Positions 21,724-33,720 of a stretch of DNA of 64,000 bases are shown here, one piece after another. The notes below the pieces were generated by a model, which worked only from the letters and a program-made list of their open reading frames with translations, was not told the origin of the DNA and did no database searches. The stretch lies in assembly GCA_015680685.1 (NCBI GenBank), contig MNCI01014254.1, positions 75,366 through 139,365 of the forward strand, given 5' to 3'. This DNA is from Gnetum montanum (Eukaryota; Streptophyta; Gnetopsida; Gnetales; Gnetaceae). The first letter of the stretch is position 1. Every line of letters starts with the position of its first letter. The position numbers were made by a program, and so were the translations under genes.

Positions 21724-22095
21724 GTAGTTTCGATCCATTATGTTTGCAGTCTGCGATGACGTTAAACTAGCCATATCCTTACACCAGCAGTTACCTCATC
21801 CTCTTCCACATAGGTAGTATCACATTTCCTAGAAGTTGCATGATTTAATTTTTACACCAGTAGTTCGATACTCCTTGTACTTGCAATTTCCTTTTTTTTA
21901 TTATTTTTCATATCAAGAGTTTGCATGTTGCAATATGGCAGTCCAAGATGACACTAAACTAGCAGTTTGGCATTCATGTGTCAATAGTCACACTTTCCAT
22001 TAGCAATTCTATACTCTTGCACCTTGGCAAACTTTCAATCTTTACATCTTTAGATCACCCCACTTAGCAAGTTGCATCTTGGTGTTGCTTTGCAG

Positions 22096-23330
22096 ATTTT
22101 CATTCTACACAATCTCTAATGACCCTTACCCAGGCTTTCATCTTATGATGATAGGTCAAGCAAGAGATGGGAATCCATCATGCCCTTTCCATGCCTTTAA
22201 TGTTAGCAGGGCTACAAGGAAAGCTCGTGAGATAGTTGGACCCTGCCATGATCAACTGGGGGTCGACTACGATTAACACTATAGCAGCCTTAGAAGCATC
22301 CCCAGATTGGCCCAGGCACCTGGTCCAAGCCCTAGATTTAGAGGTCGAGGATGTAACCGAGGATCCTCTTGTCGAGATACCTATGACCATGTCAAAGGGG
22401 AAGGTAAAGACATTAAGACTGAGCTCCCTTCTAGAAACACAAACACATGAAGGCGTAGTTAAAACTCTGCAGGATCACATTGATGTCTTCGCATGGTCGT
22501 AAAGCGACATGCCGAGTCTGGATCTGTGGTTGATTCAGCATAACATCATCCTAGATCCACACGTAAAGGCAGTCAAGAAAAAGGCTTGTAAAATTAAGCC
22601 AGAAATCTCACTAGCCGTGAGGGATGAAATCACTAAGTTATACTAAGCAGGCTTCATTTGCGTGGTCGACTATTCAGAGTGGGTGTCTGACATCGTTGTA
22701 GTTTCAAAGAAAATAGGAGGGATACGAATTTGTATAGACTTCCAAGACTTGAACAAGGCAATGATCAAAGACAACTTCCCACTTCTAAGCATTGATCAAC
22801 TCATCGACACCACGGCTGGCCATGCTTTGCTATCCTTCATGGATGGCTTCTCTGGATACAACCAAATCCACATCAACCCAAAGCACCAGCTGTCAACAAC
22901 CTTCATGACTCTATGGGGAACGTTCTACTATACCATGATGTATTTCAGGCTCAAAAATGCTAGAGCAACCTACCAGCAAGCTATGACCTAGATTTTCAAT
23001 CACTACATCCTAGAGATATTAAACGATTATGTAGATGACATATCAGTTAAGTCCAAGGAGGTAGTTGATCACCCACGCATGACTTACGTCTCAATCCTAA
23101 GAAGTTCATCTTCGGAGTAAAGACCAGCTGCATGTTACGGTTTGTAGTATTGGAGGTTGGAATATGAGTGAACCCAGACAAAGTCAAGGCCATCTTCAAT
23201 CTAGCACCTCCCACAAACCTTAAGAAGTTACATGGTTTACAAGGTAGGGTACAATTCATTCGAAGGTTCATAGCTAGGCTAACCAACAATTTACACCTCA
23301 TGCAACATCTTCTAAAAAAGGGGGTTGACT
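22096..23330 (+). pseudogene. Tat-type reverse transcriptase, copy 1
   Basis: After the acceptor-like site the plus strand encodes a linker (ISNDPYPGFHLMMIGQ, then DHIDVFAWS) and the RT palm: SEWVSDIVVVSKK, RICIDFQDLNKA, KDNFPLLSIDQLID, LLSFMDGFSGYNQI and the catalytic YVDD at about 23020-23040 (NDYVDDISVKSKE). DLNKA.PKDN.PLPSIDQL is characteristic of the Tat/Retand/Ogre branch. Stops (22501, 22990) and frameshifts near 23090 inactivate it. It is the only copy in the array that keeps the RT core; copy 2 has lost it. Confidence 0.9.
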
Positions 23331-24230
23331 TTGAATGGACAACCCAATGTCAACAAGCCTTTGATGACCTGAAGAAGGAGCTCTTGTACCTCCCAATGGT
23401 GCACCCACCACAAAGGGACAAGCCTTTCTTCATATACCTTGCCACCTCTGACACATTCATAGAAGCACTACTATGTTAGAAGTGGGACAACGGTTCTAAG
23501 ATACCAGTGTATTACCTGAGCCATGCACTAGTAGCATGCAAGGTGAAGTACAACGAAATGGAGAGGAATTTCCTAGCCTTAGTATTCAGATTAAAAAGGT
23601 GTCGGCATTACCTGTTCCGTAGCACAACCAACATCATTTACAAAAGCAACATACTCCAGGCTATCACCAGCAACCTGTACGAAAGTAGAAGGATAGCCCG
23701 ATGGAAGGCAATAGCCATAGCAACCCAGCTTATGGCGTCGCCAGTCAACAACCAGGCTACCATAGACCCAGAATTCCTGGATGAATACGTTAGCAATGTC
23801 ACCATCTTCCCATCGAATTTCGAGGCTACCTTAAATTTCGACAGCACCTCAACTGCGCGAGGAGGTAGCACCGTTGCCATTATCACATTCCCCTCTAGGT
23901 AAATGTACCCATCCGCTTACCGTTCTGCATTCCCTTGCACCAACAACATGGAAGAATATGAGGGGCTACTCAGAGGCCTCTTAACTACCTAAGCACTGTG
24001 TATACAACATCTGGAAATTCGAGGAGATTCACAACTAGTCGTGAATCAAGTCACCGAAGTTTACGCCTGCAAGGCAACGCACCTACAACCCTACTGTGAC
24101 CTAGCAAAAATCCTACTCAAGAAATTTGCAATCATTGATGTGCAACATGTGCCACGTAACAAGAACATCGTAGCAGACACCCTAGCTACCCTCGCGTTAA
24201 ACATCCCATAACATTCTTTGGAAAACCTGC
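23318..24230 (+). pseudogene. Dual RNase H (retroviral-like plus archaeal-type), copy 1
   Basis: The connection and gypsy RNase H run from FEWTTQCQQAFDDLKKEL through PVYYLSHAL and EMERNFLALVF to about 23700. From about 23820 comes a second RNase H: LNFDSTSTARGGSTV (usually a DGS-like start), CTNNMEEYEGLLRGL, GDSQLVVNQV and NIVADTLATLAL. This second, archaeal-type domain is diagnostic of the Tat clade. Stops at 23477, 23899 and elsewhere break the frame. Confidence 0.85.
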
Positions 24231-24419
24231 CAACCGCAATCATAGAATGTGTAGAGCCTATCACTCAGGTGGAACATGTGGCCTCTGTCGGTGCTGCGGA
24301 TACCCTGGAGTGGTACGATAACATTAAAGCTTATCTATAACATGGCAAAACCCTAGGTGGATTGACATCGACCTAGAGAGATGTAATCCGTAAGCGTGCT
24401 TGGCAATATGTGCTCATGG

Positions 24420-25552
24420 GAAATGATGCCCTATGTCAGTGATCCTATGATGGGATATTGCTGGCATGCATGGGTGGCAAGCAGGCACAAAAGGTAGTTA
24501 ATGAGGTTCATGAAGGGCTATGCAGTGGACACATAGCACCCAGGGCTATGGCGGTGAAAATCAGATGCCTAGTGTACTATTGGCCCTACATGGAATTTGA
24601 CTGCCTGTCGAAAGTCAAGACGTGTGACACATGCCAGAGATATGCAAGTCTCATACACATAGCACCTACAGAATTGCACCTAATGCAAATCACATGGCCC
24701 TTCCAACGATGGGGACTAGACCTTATAGGGCCTATCACGCCTAAGTCCTCCGCAGGGCATAGCTTCATTATCACTACCATAGAGTATTTTACCAAGTGGG
24801 TGGAGGCTATTCTTGTGAGGAAAATGATGTCATAGAAAATCTACCATTTCATCCTTGATAACATAGTAACTAGGTTTGGGCTTCCGATGACTATTGTCAC
24901 CGAAAATGGCCCACAGCTCAGCAGTATGGAAACCTGAACCTTCTATAGCAAGCTAGGAATTAAATAATCATTTTCTTCCCCTTATTATCCATAGGTGAAT
25001 AGGCAGGTAGAGGCTACAAATAAGTCCATCATCAATTTGCTAAAGCGGATGCTTAACAATAGCAAGAGGTGGTGGCACGAGTAGATACTCTACGTCCTCT
25101 AGGCCTACCAAACGACGTGCCAAACTACAACAAGTAAGACCCCTTATAGTCTTGTTTACAGATCTGAAGTTGTATTGCATCTTGAGTTGTAGGTATCCTC
25201 ACTCCAGATGATTCTATCCAACGTCGTGAAGAAAGCACAAAAAATGAGTTGTGAATCATTGACCTTGACTCGGTGGAGGAGGAACGCATGTAGACACTGA
25301 GAAGAATTGAGCACTACTAGAATAAATAGTAGTAGAAGCATCTTGCAAACCTGCATCAATGACCAGTGTAGAAAGGGGACCTCATCCTCAGGGCCATCCG
25401 CAAGCATGTGAGAAAATTCTTAGTCAACTAGGAAGGTCCTTACGTAGTCACTAAAGCCTTCGGAAATGGAGCCTTCAAAATGGTGGACATGGATGGAAAT
25501 GAGTTCGTCAACCTGGTGAACCACATGTTCCTCAAGCCGTACTATGTCTGAA
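24420..25552 (+). pseudogene. Integrase, copy 1
   Basis: The zinc finger is visible as HEGLCSGHIA...KTCDTCQR (HHCC). The catalytic core has WGLDLIGP with the first Asp, VTENGPQLSS (the second catalytic Asp changed to Glu; copy 2 keeps TDNGPQF), and RQVEATNKSIINL with the Glu. A C-terminal segment with NXEGPYVVTKAFGNGAF and NHMFLKPYYV ends pol near 25552. Numerous stops, mostly TAG, disrupt it. No chromodomain is seen, as expected for the Tat lineage. Confidence 0.85.
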
Positions 25553-25576
25553 GTGCAATAGCAACAACAAGCACCA

Positions 25577-25850
25577 TCCACTATGACGATAAACTGGTAG
25601 TTGTACCAGGTAGCATCCGCAATGACGGTAAACTAGCAACATCAAGTAGCATCCACCATGGTGTTAAACTAGCGGCAACCCTCCACTACGATGTTAAACT
25701 AGCACTATTAGTCCACTATGACTATAAACTGGCATTGCAGGTCCGTTACGATGATAAACTAACATGTACAGTCTACTGGGACCTTAAACTAGCATGGTGG
25801 TCCGCTGGGACATTAAACCAGCACATGGTCTAACGAGACCTTAAACTGGG
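25577..25850 (+). repeat. Short tandem repeats with a TAAACTAGC core, copy 1
   Basis: About nine imperfect units, mostly near 30 bp, share the pattern TCCACTACGATGTTAAACTAGCA. They begin immediately after pol, in the 3' untranslated region. Copy 2 has the same array at about 41686-41957. Single copies recur in the spacer (21759, 21941 and copy-2 equivalents). Confidence 0.75.
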
Positions 25851-26820
25851 TTCGCATTGCATCCCCAACATGCACCAGCACCAAATACACACTGAATGAG
25901 TGGGCGTGATGCTAATGAGTGGGTGGAATACCATCGCTCTAGAACGCCGTATACGACGCACTAAAAATGCGTTCCAGAACATGTGCGACGCTGCCACCCT
26001 TGGCATCATGCTAATTCTCCAAAGATGTCGTATGGCATCACACTAACCCTCTAAACCTACCATTGTGATGGCCCATCACCCTGATGGTAGTTCTTGGGTT
26101 AGCTCCCACATCTGGAGTTTTGGTAGTATTGTGGCCCAACCACAATATTGTTGCTCTAGTTCCCTACCAACACTTGGGCTTGCACGATGTTAGCTATGTG
26201 GCAATTGATCCCATAGCTGAACCAGGGATGCAAACCCTTGCCAGGGATTCTTGGGCATCTGCACCTAGCTCCTCCACATTGGCATTACCGAGGCTGCTGC
26301 TCGCCTCCCTACTTTGGGCATCTCACACCAGCAATGGTACCCAAGGGTAACAACAATGCCAGTAGCCAGCAAGGCCTTATCCCCACAAACACCTCTTGTT
26401 ACAGCAGCAAATGCTACAACGTCGCAAAGTGAGTGCCTCGACTAGGTCAGCTACTTCAAAGTGCAGATTCCAACATGTGCGTAACACAACTTGCCATATG
26501 GAAGGTGTCTGTAGGCAGGTCAAAACACTTCATAGATGTAACGCAACTCATCGTATGGAGGGAGCAATTATCCTACAAGAGGACAAAGAACAACGCCAGC
26601 CAAAGATGAAAATGCAAACTAGCCCCTCAAAGCAATCAGATGAGGGACTTGGCTAAACATCATCTTTACTCTCTGCCTTAACCTTTGTAAAACCAATGCA
26701 ACACTCTCAAGCGTGGCCAAGCGGCGTCTTAACACTCACCAAGTGACAGCCTTAGTATTTCACCTACTGTGATGTTTCGTATTCTTTGCCGACGTCCATT
26801 GACCCTGTTCTCCAGACGTT
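25851..26820 (+). other. 3' untranslated internal region, copy 1
   Basis: About 1 kb between the short repeats and the polypurine tract. Open frames here are short and shift between the two copies, so I see no gene. It is collinear with 41960-42930. Confidence 0.6.
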
Positions 26821-26836
26821 GACAAGGAGGATCCAA
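26821..26836 (+). other. Polypurine tract, copy 1
   Basis: GACAAGGAGGATCCAA directly abuts LTR B. The copy-2 equivalent at 42931-42946 is GACAAAGAGGGGCCAA before LTR C. Confidence 0.75.
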
Positions 26837-28526
26837 TGAAACACCCTAAAAATGTGGGGTCATCCTTGCTCCAACAAGCTCTTACAGCCCATGCAGCACT
26901 ACGGTAGTTCATCGAGAGGAGAACGTTCTAAGTTCAGGTAGGCCAGTTTGGCAAATTTTCTACTTTGAGCATGGATAGGTTCTGTGCCATCCTGCCTATC
27001 CACCAAGGTAGCCTAACCAACCGACAGCCTGCTTAGAAATAGTGTGCCAAATTGGTAGCAGCACTCTAGATGCGCAAAAAATAATTCAGCAAGTTTTCTA
27101 AGTCACGAAGCCTGCTATGCTACTGTATGCTATGTAGCATATCAAGCTTCAGAAAATGATGATGGAATGAAGTGCTACGCTATGCTACGTTGCACAACGT
27201 AGCATGGCAACGACTTCACTACCCACTCCCCTTGCCCAATATCGAGTTTTGCAATGATGTCCCTTTCTGTCAGGAAGCGGAAGACCGTGTTTGCTGCTAC
27301 TCTACATTGAGCTACATGGCGCAACAAGGTGTAGTAATCCTGTGGAAGAGACAGAAGACAATTCAAAAGGTGAAGTCAACGGAGTTCGCAAGACTTGCAT
27401 CGTAGGAGACAAGGTTTGCAAATTGGCAAAGCTTCCGTGATTAAGGCCAGTTGCTATGCTACGCTATGCTACATAGCATAGCAAGCATGTAACGTATAGC
27501 AGAATGCGCGACCAAGTGCTACACTATGCCAAGCATGCTACGTCACAAAGCACAGCGAGGCATGCAGCTCGTTGTGTGACATCAATGCACTCCATCTAAT
27601 CGGACCGTTGGCACACGTCTTCAGATACTGATGGTGCAATTATGGCATATTAGGATTGTAGTTCTTGCATACAGGTTCACATCACAATAGTCTTGTAGGT
27701 CCAATGATCACAAATGGCACGAGTGGCACCAGCAAGACAACGAAAACCCAAGGCACGTAGCATTCAAACCACCTCATTTTCAAATACTGGGTCCTATAAA
27801 TACCTCAGAAAATAGCATGCGAAGGGGTCTGAAATTTTCAAAAGTTGGCAATTTCAAAAGATTTCGCATCTTTCTTGAAGCAAAAAGCTTCTAAGAGGTG
27901 GGAACTTTAGAATTATGAAACAAAGACTTCTCCTCTCTTCAACATTGTAACATTAAATTCATCTGTTTAACACTATAAATAATGAGTCTCTCTCAGCTAG
28001 CGTGGGGTCCCATATCCATTCTACCACCTTGGTAGAACCTCGTATTGTTTGTACCCAAGTCCGCATCCAAGCAAATAGGTCTTTTTTCTCGACACACCTT
28101 GGTTAGTCTCAGGAATTCTGCACTCCATCATGCTGTGCAATCGATTGTGTCCACCCTGATCGAGTGAGTTTGTAGCTTTGGAGCAGTGCATGTTTCTAAC
28201 TATACTTTACTTTATTTTTGGCTTGTTATCTCCTATTGCATAATTTTTTTTATTCACCTTTAAGCATTACTTCGTATTACTGTTGCATTTTTACAGTTTC
28301 TCTCATGCTTCATTTTATTTTTAAGAATTATCTCGCATTCCGCATTATTTACATTACAAAAGGCTATATTGACATCAATGTAAGTCCCTTTCTGATTGAC
28401 TAGACCATTCAGGGAACTCCATGTTTGAACACACCCAGCACAGCCCTCCTGTGGATACAAGGTTGGAATTGTCACACCCATCGACCCTCCAGTGTCTTCT
28501 AGCCATCGACGTTGTCGATCACTACA
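26837..28526 (+). repeat. Tat-type LTR B (shared middle LTR)
   Basis: It starts TGAAACACCCTAAAAATG, ends ATCACTACA, and has its TATA box at 27795-27802. A polypurine tract lies immediately left and a primer-binding site 6 nt right, with no target duplication. It therefore serves as the 3' LTR of copy 1 and the 5' LTR of copy 2. Confidence 0.95.
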
Positions 28527-28532
28527 ATTTTC

Positions 28533-28551
28533 TGGCACTAGAAGGAGGGCC
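28533..28551 (+). other. Primer-binding site, internal copy 2
   Basis: TGGCACTAGAAGGAGGGCC, 6 nt after LTR B, is the best-preserved primer site of the family. It matches the 2062-8690 element's site except for one base. Confidence 0.8.
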
Positions 28552-28579
28552 TTTTGGTGCCTTTTCTATGTGTCACGGT

Positions 28580-29450
28580 AGTTCTATGAGCCTTCTACAC
28601 CCTGATACACATAAGCGTAAATGCAACACCCTCCTGCAGTTGTTTGCACTTTGTGCGGTGTAGACCGGTCGCCTTGATGGCTTCTTAGGAGCCCTACAGA
28701 ACATAAGGCCTCCGATTGCCAGCTAACTAGCTTATTTCATGGTTGTCTTGCCTGTGTTTTGTACCTCATCTCATGTGGTAAAAATCGGTCACTTTGATGA
28801 TCCCTCCAGGATCCTGTGAGACACAAAGTGTGCTTGATCGCTAGTTAGTTCGTCCATCTTACAATTTTCTTGCATGTATTCTGAACCCCACCTCGTGTGG
28901 AATAGATCGGTTGCTTTGATGGTCCCTTGGGGATCTTGCAAGATGCAAAGCCTTCTAGATTAGCTCGCTTGCCTTATGGTAGCCTCACAAGCCTTCTACA
29001 TCCCAATATGCATTAGCATAAATACGACACCATCAATGGTTGTTTACGTGTCGTACGGTGTAGATCGGTCACCTCGAAGGTCCCTTTGGGATGCTGTGGG
29101 ACATAAAGCCTTTTGATAGTGAGTTAACTTGCCTTCCCTTTTATAGTAGTCTTGCACATGCTCTACACCCTAGCTTGCACAGGTGTAAATGTGAGACCCT
29201 TGTGTGGTTGTTTGAACCTTGTGTGGTGTAGGTCAGTTGCCTTGATAGTCCCTTCGGGATCCTGTGGGACATAAAGCCTTCTTGATTGCTTGACAATTGA
29301 ACTTGCCTTATGGTAGTCTTGCACGTGCTCTGTACCTCATTGTGCACTGGCATAAATGTGACACTCTTTTCTGGTTGTTTACACTTTGTGTGGTACAAAT
29401 CAGTTGCCTCGACGGTTCCTTCGGAATTTGGCAAGATGTAAAGCCAACTT
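28580..29450 (+). repeat. Degenerate leader tandem repeats, copy 2
   Basis: The same roughly 120-170-bp units as at 11760-12640, with cores such as GGTCCCTTTGGGATGCTGTGG near 29078 and GTCCCTTCGGGATCCTGTGG near 29249. No coding capacity. Confidence 0.75.
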
Positions 29451-29519
29451 TTGTTGCTTTTTCAGCCCTTTTGTTCTTTTTTCACTTCTTACATTTTTTG
29501 CATAATCACTTGCTTGGAA

Positions 29520-32474
29520 ATGGCTTCTGCCACCATTTCTATTAACACCTTCAATGCGGAGGTGCCCTTCACAGTTCTAGGCACCACTTGTGCCGAACAA
29601 CTATTGTACCCTGCAATGGAAGCATGTCGATCTCTCAAAATCCAGAATAGGGGACTTGAGGGATTAGCCCAGTAACACGAGTGTTATAGTTTCCTTTTTG
29701 TGAAGGTGTAGGCTAATCTGCCCTTGGATTTACATGAACTCAAGGAAAAACGTAGCTTCGAGTTCACTTATTGCAACGGGAAGTAATTTGTTCCTACCCC
29801 CAGTGTTCCTTTGCTTTTAACACAAGTGTATCAAAGTCTACTGGACCAATTGATCCAGTTGGCTAGACTTAGGAAGCAACTAGACACTGTGTCCAACTAG
29901 GATGATGCCTTTCAAGATAGACAGGAGGAGCTTGATTCCCAATCTGTTGAGGGGGGTCAAGTCAACCCCATTCCTGTCCCACCTACCCATTCCTTCTAGG
30001 CCAACCAACTCTCTAGCACTGCTTCCTATATCGTCACATCTATGCTTTAGCATCCTACAACTAAAACTGCAATGGGTAGCCATGCCACATACTTGGCGTA
30101 CCATCACCCTTATTCCCTGATTGCGCTCGCAGCAACTATGCTGCCGCAAACTGTTTATTAGCACATCCCTATGGTGCGCAACACGCCTATCACATCTACC
30201 CTCTCACATGTCCATACTGTACCTACTTTGCAACCTCACATAACTTCTATGCCAATTCCTATGTATGCATCTATTCCACCCACTGTGGCGGGCCTAGGCC
30301 CATCCACGTGGTGGACCCCGTTCACCTCTTCGTCTATTCTACAACCATCACAGATGTCTCACTACGTTCACCCTCAAACCTACCCAACCTCGCAAATGGT
30401 ACCTCTTGGCACGGGGCTATGGTCTGTCCCGTTGGTAACCCAAATGGTCTATCTAGTGACTTAACTTGCTATTACCGCTCCGACAATGCCACCCACCAGG
30501 TGGTAGACAATGCAAGTAGCACCTTGAGTGGGGATAGCCCCAATGACACCGCTGATGGGTCAACCCACCACTGTCACCATATCGCATTTGGGAGTTGCCT
30601 CTGTAGTCCCTTAGCTGTCTATAATGTTGCTGGGTCTGGACCAAGCATTTCAGCTCATCCAGACCCTAATTGAGAAAATAGAATGCCTCAAAGCTATTGG
30701 GTCTAACATGGTGCAAGTTATTGACTTTTATCAGGATGACCCTGTCAACCCTGTAATCCCTGCTTTGATATTACCACCCAAGATTTCTCTCCTACAATTC
30801 ACGAAGTACGACAGGGAGGGAGATCCCAATACACATCTTGTCACTTTCCAGTCAGAGTCTTTGCTATTGCAACAATGGTTGCATACGATCATTTGCATCT
30901 TTGCCATGTCCCTAGCTGGGAAAGCCCTAGATTGGTACCATGTGTTGCCATGTTCATCCATTTCAACTCTGGAAGAACTCTTGACCTAGTTTGTGACACG
31001 CTTCAAATAGAACTTGAAGCTAGAAACCACGCTAGATCAGTTGATGAGAGTGAAAAAAGACCCACTAGAACCAGTCCATAAATTCATTCAATGTTGGAGC
31101 ACGACCCTTAACGAAATCTGTGATCCCATCACAGAGGCTCACTTGTTAGCCATCTTTAAGGTTGTAGTGAACGACTTCATCAAGTCCAAACTATATTATC
31201 TCGCTCCATGCTTTCTTAGCCAAGCTTTTGCTTAGACTAAAAGTATACAAGACGTGGCTGAGGCAAGCAAAGACACGACCTACACCGCTTACAGGAACAA
31301 CTTTGTAAAAAAGCACAATGGTAAGGCCCCAACAACCACAGTGGCCACTATGGCAATCAAGGCTAAACCCAGCAATAGGAAAAGCAAGAATAACAAAAAA
31401 TCGAGCATACCTGTGGCTAACTCTACGCCCAAACTGGGCCAATCATTGCAACCCGCCGCACCTGTGCCTGAGACATCTGCATACACTAAGCCCAACTTCT
31501 AGCGCAAAGATCATTTGAAATACATCCCACTACCTCTCAAACCTTCAGAACTCTTCAAGAAACTATTGGAAGTGGGATACATCCAACACAAGAAGATGTT
31601 GGAGGAAGCAAACATGAGATATCAACGCTACTACGAGCTCCTTAGGAATTCCTCTTTGGCCCTATCCAATGAGCCTCCTGTGCCTAGGGGTTTCAGGCTA
31701 GATAGGTTTTGTGACTACCACCAACTATGTGGTCACACCATAGATTATTTTCTGTCATTGTAGGATGACATGCAAAGATTAATCAACCTAGGAAAACTAG
31801 TGCTAGATGAAAGTAGCCAAGTACGCCATGAAAATCAATCTATGTATGTCTACATAGATCTTCTCAACGCAAATAATGCCGGTTACGTAATCAACACCAT
31901 CAGTATTGACAATGATCCTAGGCCACCCTCCCAGCCATTTGTAATTTTTGTGCCTCAACGTAGTGCACCAATACCACCAATGGTTGGTCCAAGCTCATAG
32001 CTACCCTTCATCCTGAAATTCCCACCATGGGCATCTACCTCTACTCCGCCTATAGGTGAGATCATGCGAACCCATCAGTTAACACCTCTAGCTCCATTCA
32101 TCATTTGGGGGCCAACGTCTTCGACAACCTTCATCCCGTGCAACAACATTAAATAGCCTCCTTGCCCCACAAGGCGAGAAGCCCACTTAGTGGGCGAGAC
32201 GTTGAAGGGAAGTACCGTCAAAGGTATCTCCATACCTACGTCTTCGTCCCTCGTATTTACACCTTCGTCACCAAAGATGAAGTTTGATACAATGACACAG
32301 CCTCCATTACCTTGTTGACAAGGATCTGAACCTAGGTCCAAGGTCATCTCTCCTCGAGAGATTCGTCTTCTAGGACAAATCGAAGAGGAGGAAAGTGTCA
32401 AACAGGTGGGCAGCCAAGACTTATTGAACGCCCTCACCTAGGTTGGGCAAGCCATAAAGTGGAAAAATGCTACA
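29520..32474 (+). pseudogene. Tat-type gag, copy 2
   Basis: The ATG at 29520 (MASATISINTF) and the frame run collinear with copy 1. The capsid core at about 30761-31235 keeps SLAGKALDWYHVLP and STLEELLT. A Lys/Asn-rich tract lies at about 31310-31410 and the zinc-knuckle-like CDYHQLCGHTIDYF at about 31715-31755 (last Cys changed to Phe). Its stops differ from copy 1 at several sites: 29898-29900 is TAG where copy 1 has CAG at 13078-13080, while 30351-30353 is CAG where copy 1 has TAG. Some, such as the TAG before ANLP, are shared. Confidence 0.85.
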
Positions 32475-33300
32475 TTGATCTTGTACAACCTAGTCATGAC
32501 ATCTGTACCTCATCGAGAGGCTCTAGTCTGCATGTTAACAATGATTTCGGTCGACGAGAACATGCCATTGGAAGAGGGAGTGATCCACTTGTTAATGCTT
32601 CCCTTTGTACTTGTGGCGTTCGCAACACCTAAATTAATTTTTAGTAATGATGCCATTAGGGAAGATCTCGAAGGGGGTCAAGTGACTACGGTGCCTCTCT
32701 TTATCACAATATAGGTCGGCCAACAATGGATTCGAAGAGTACACATTGATGATGGGGCTACCACGAACGTCATTCCCTTCCCTATTATGGATAAGTTGGG
32801 GTTGGTCAACCAAATCAAACCAAAAATGACATTGTATCTAAGGTCGTTCAACGGGGCATGCATCCTGGTGAAGGACATAGTTCACGTAAACTTCGTAGCA
32901 GGGGACCAATTCTGCACAGACGCAATGTTCATCATAGTCGAAGAAATGCCTGGGATTAACTTGATCTTGGGGAGATCATGGTTAGCACAACTCAAGGCTG
33001 TCTCCTCACTTATACATCAGGAAATCCACTTACCATATGCAGGTAGAGAGGTGGTAATCTGTGGTGATGAAGTGGCAACACAAGTAATCAGGAACGTAGG
33101 CATGGAACAAGGTTCAAAAGTTACAACCTTTAAAGATGAAGTGCCTATTCATGCATGTATTAATCATGCAATGGAAGGATCGGTCCAGTGAATCGACCAT
33201 CAAATCAAAAATGCATGGGTTGAGTTGCCCTTCCAAGTGAAGGACAATGATATGAACTGAGGCCTTGGTGAAGCACCTCAACCTTATGTTCCAATCAATC
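32475..33300 (+). pseudogene. Tat-type protease, copy 2
   Basis: The protease core has VHIDDGATTNVI and GINLILGRSWLAQL, keeping the L-I-L-G-R motif that copy 1 has lost. A TAG near 32713 interrupts the lead-in. After QEIHLPYAGREVVI the frame continues to 33191 (HAMEGSVQ), then stops; the spacer follows. Confidence 0.8.
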
Positions 33301-33720
33301 CAAGATAGGTCAAGAAGAAGCTACGCATAGCGTAGCGGCCCTACATCTTCCTGCCTGATCACTATCCTTGTACATTTACCATTTCCTTACCTTGCTAGTA
33401 TGCCGACCATTCGGCATGCTACGCTATGGCCTAGAATGGTCTAAAACTAGCATCACTGCCTTATTACTTTGTTAATGAACTAAAACCGGCATTATCGCTT
33501 GTCACTTTATTTTGTCACGAAACGGCCTGAAATGGCCCAAAATTAGCAATGGCCCGAGATGGCCTAAAACTAGCATATGAAAGCATGAAAACTTTACATA
33601 ATACACAAGTTAACACAAATTCAATTTCCTTGCTGAAGTTTTTCATTTCAATCAAAATTTTCACCTATTGGAAATGTTGCAAAATTTTGAAAAAAATAAA
33701 ATAAAAAATAGCCCATGCTA

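Larger units (their letters stand above)
16490..22095 (+). other. Protease-RT spacer, candidate Ogre-type intron, copy 1
   Basis: About 5.6 kb without plus-strand coding separates protease from RT, which are adjacent in most gypsy elements. The right end is a strong plant splice acceptor, TTGCTTTGCAG at 22085-22095, followed directly by the frame that leads into RT. Copy 2 has TTGCTTTACAG at 38736-38746. Ogre elements are known to carry a spliced intron at this place. The donor is not clear: a GTCAAG string in copy 2 near 33308 is GAGTCAAG in copy 1. The spacer hosts the antisense gene-like unit listed next. Confidence 0.6.

Noticed and set aside
16490-22095. Spacer as a nested DNA transposon or Helitron carrying a gene
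   Set aside because: I found no terminal inverted repeats, target duplication or Helitron ends at the borders. The splice acceptor and presence in both copies fit an element intron better. An ancient insertion whose ends have decayed is not excluded.
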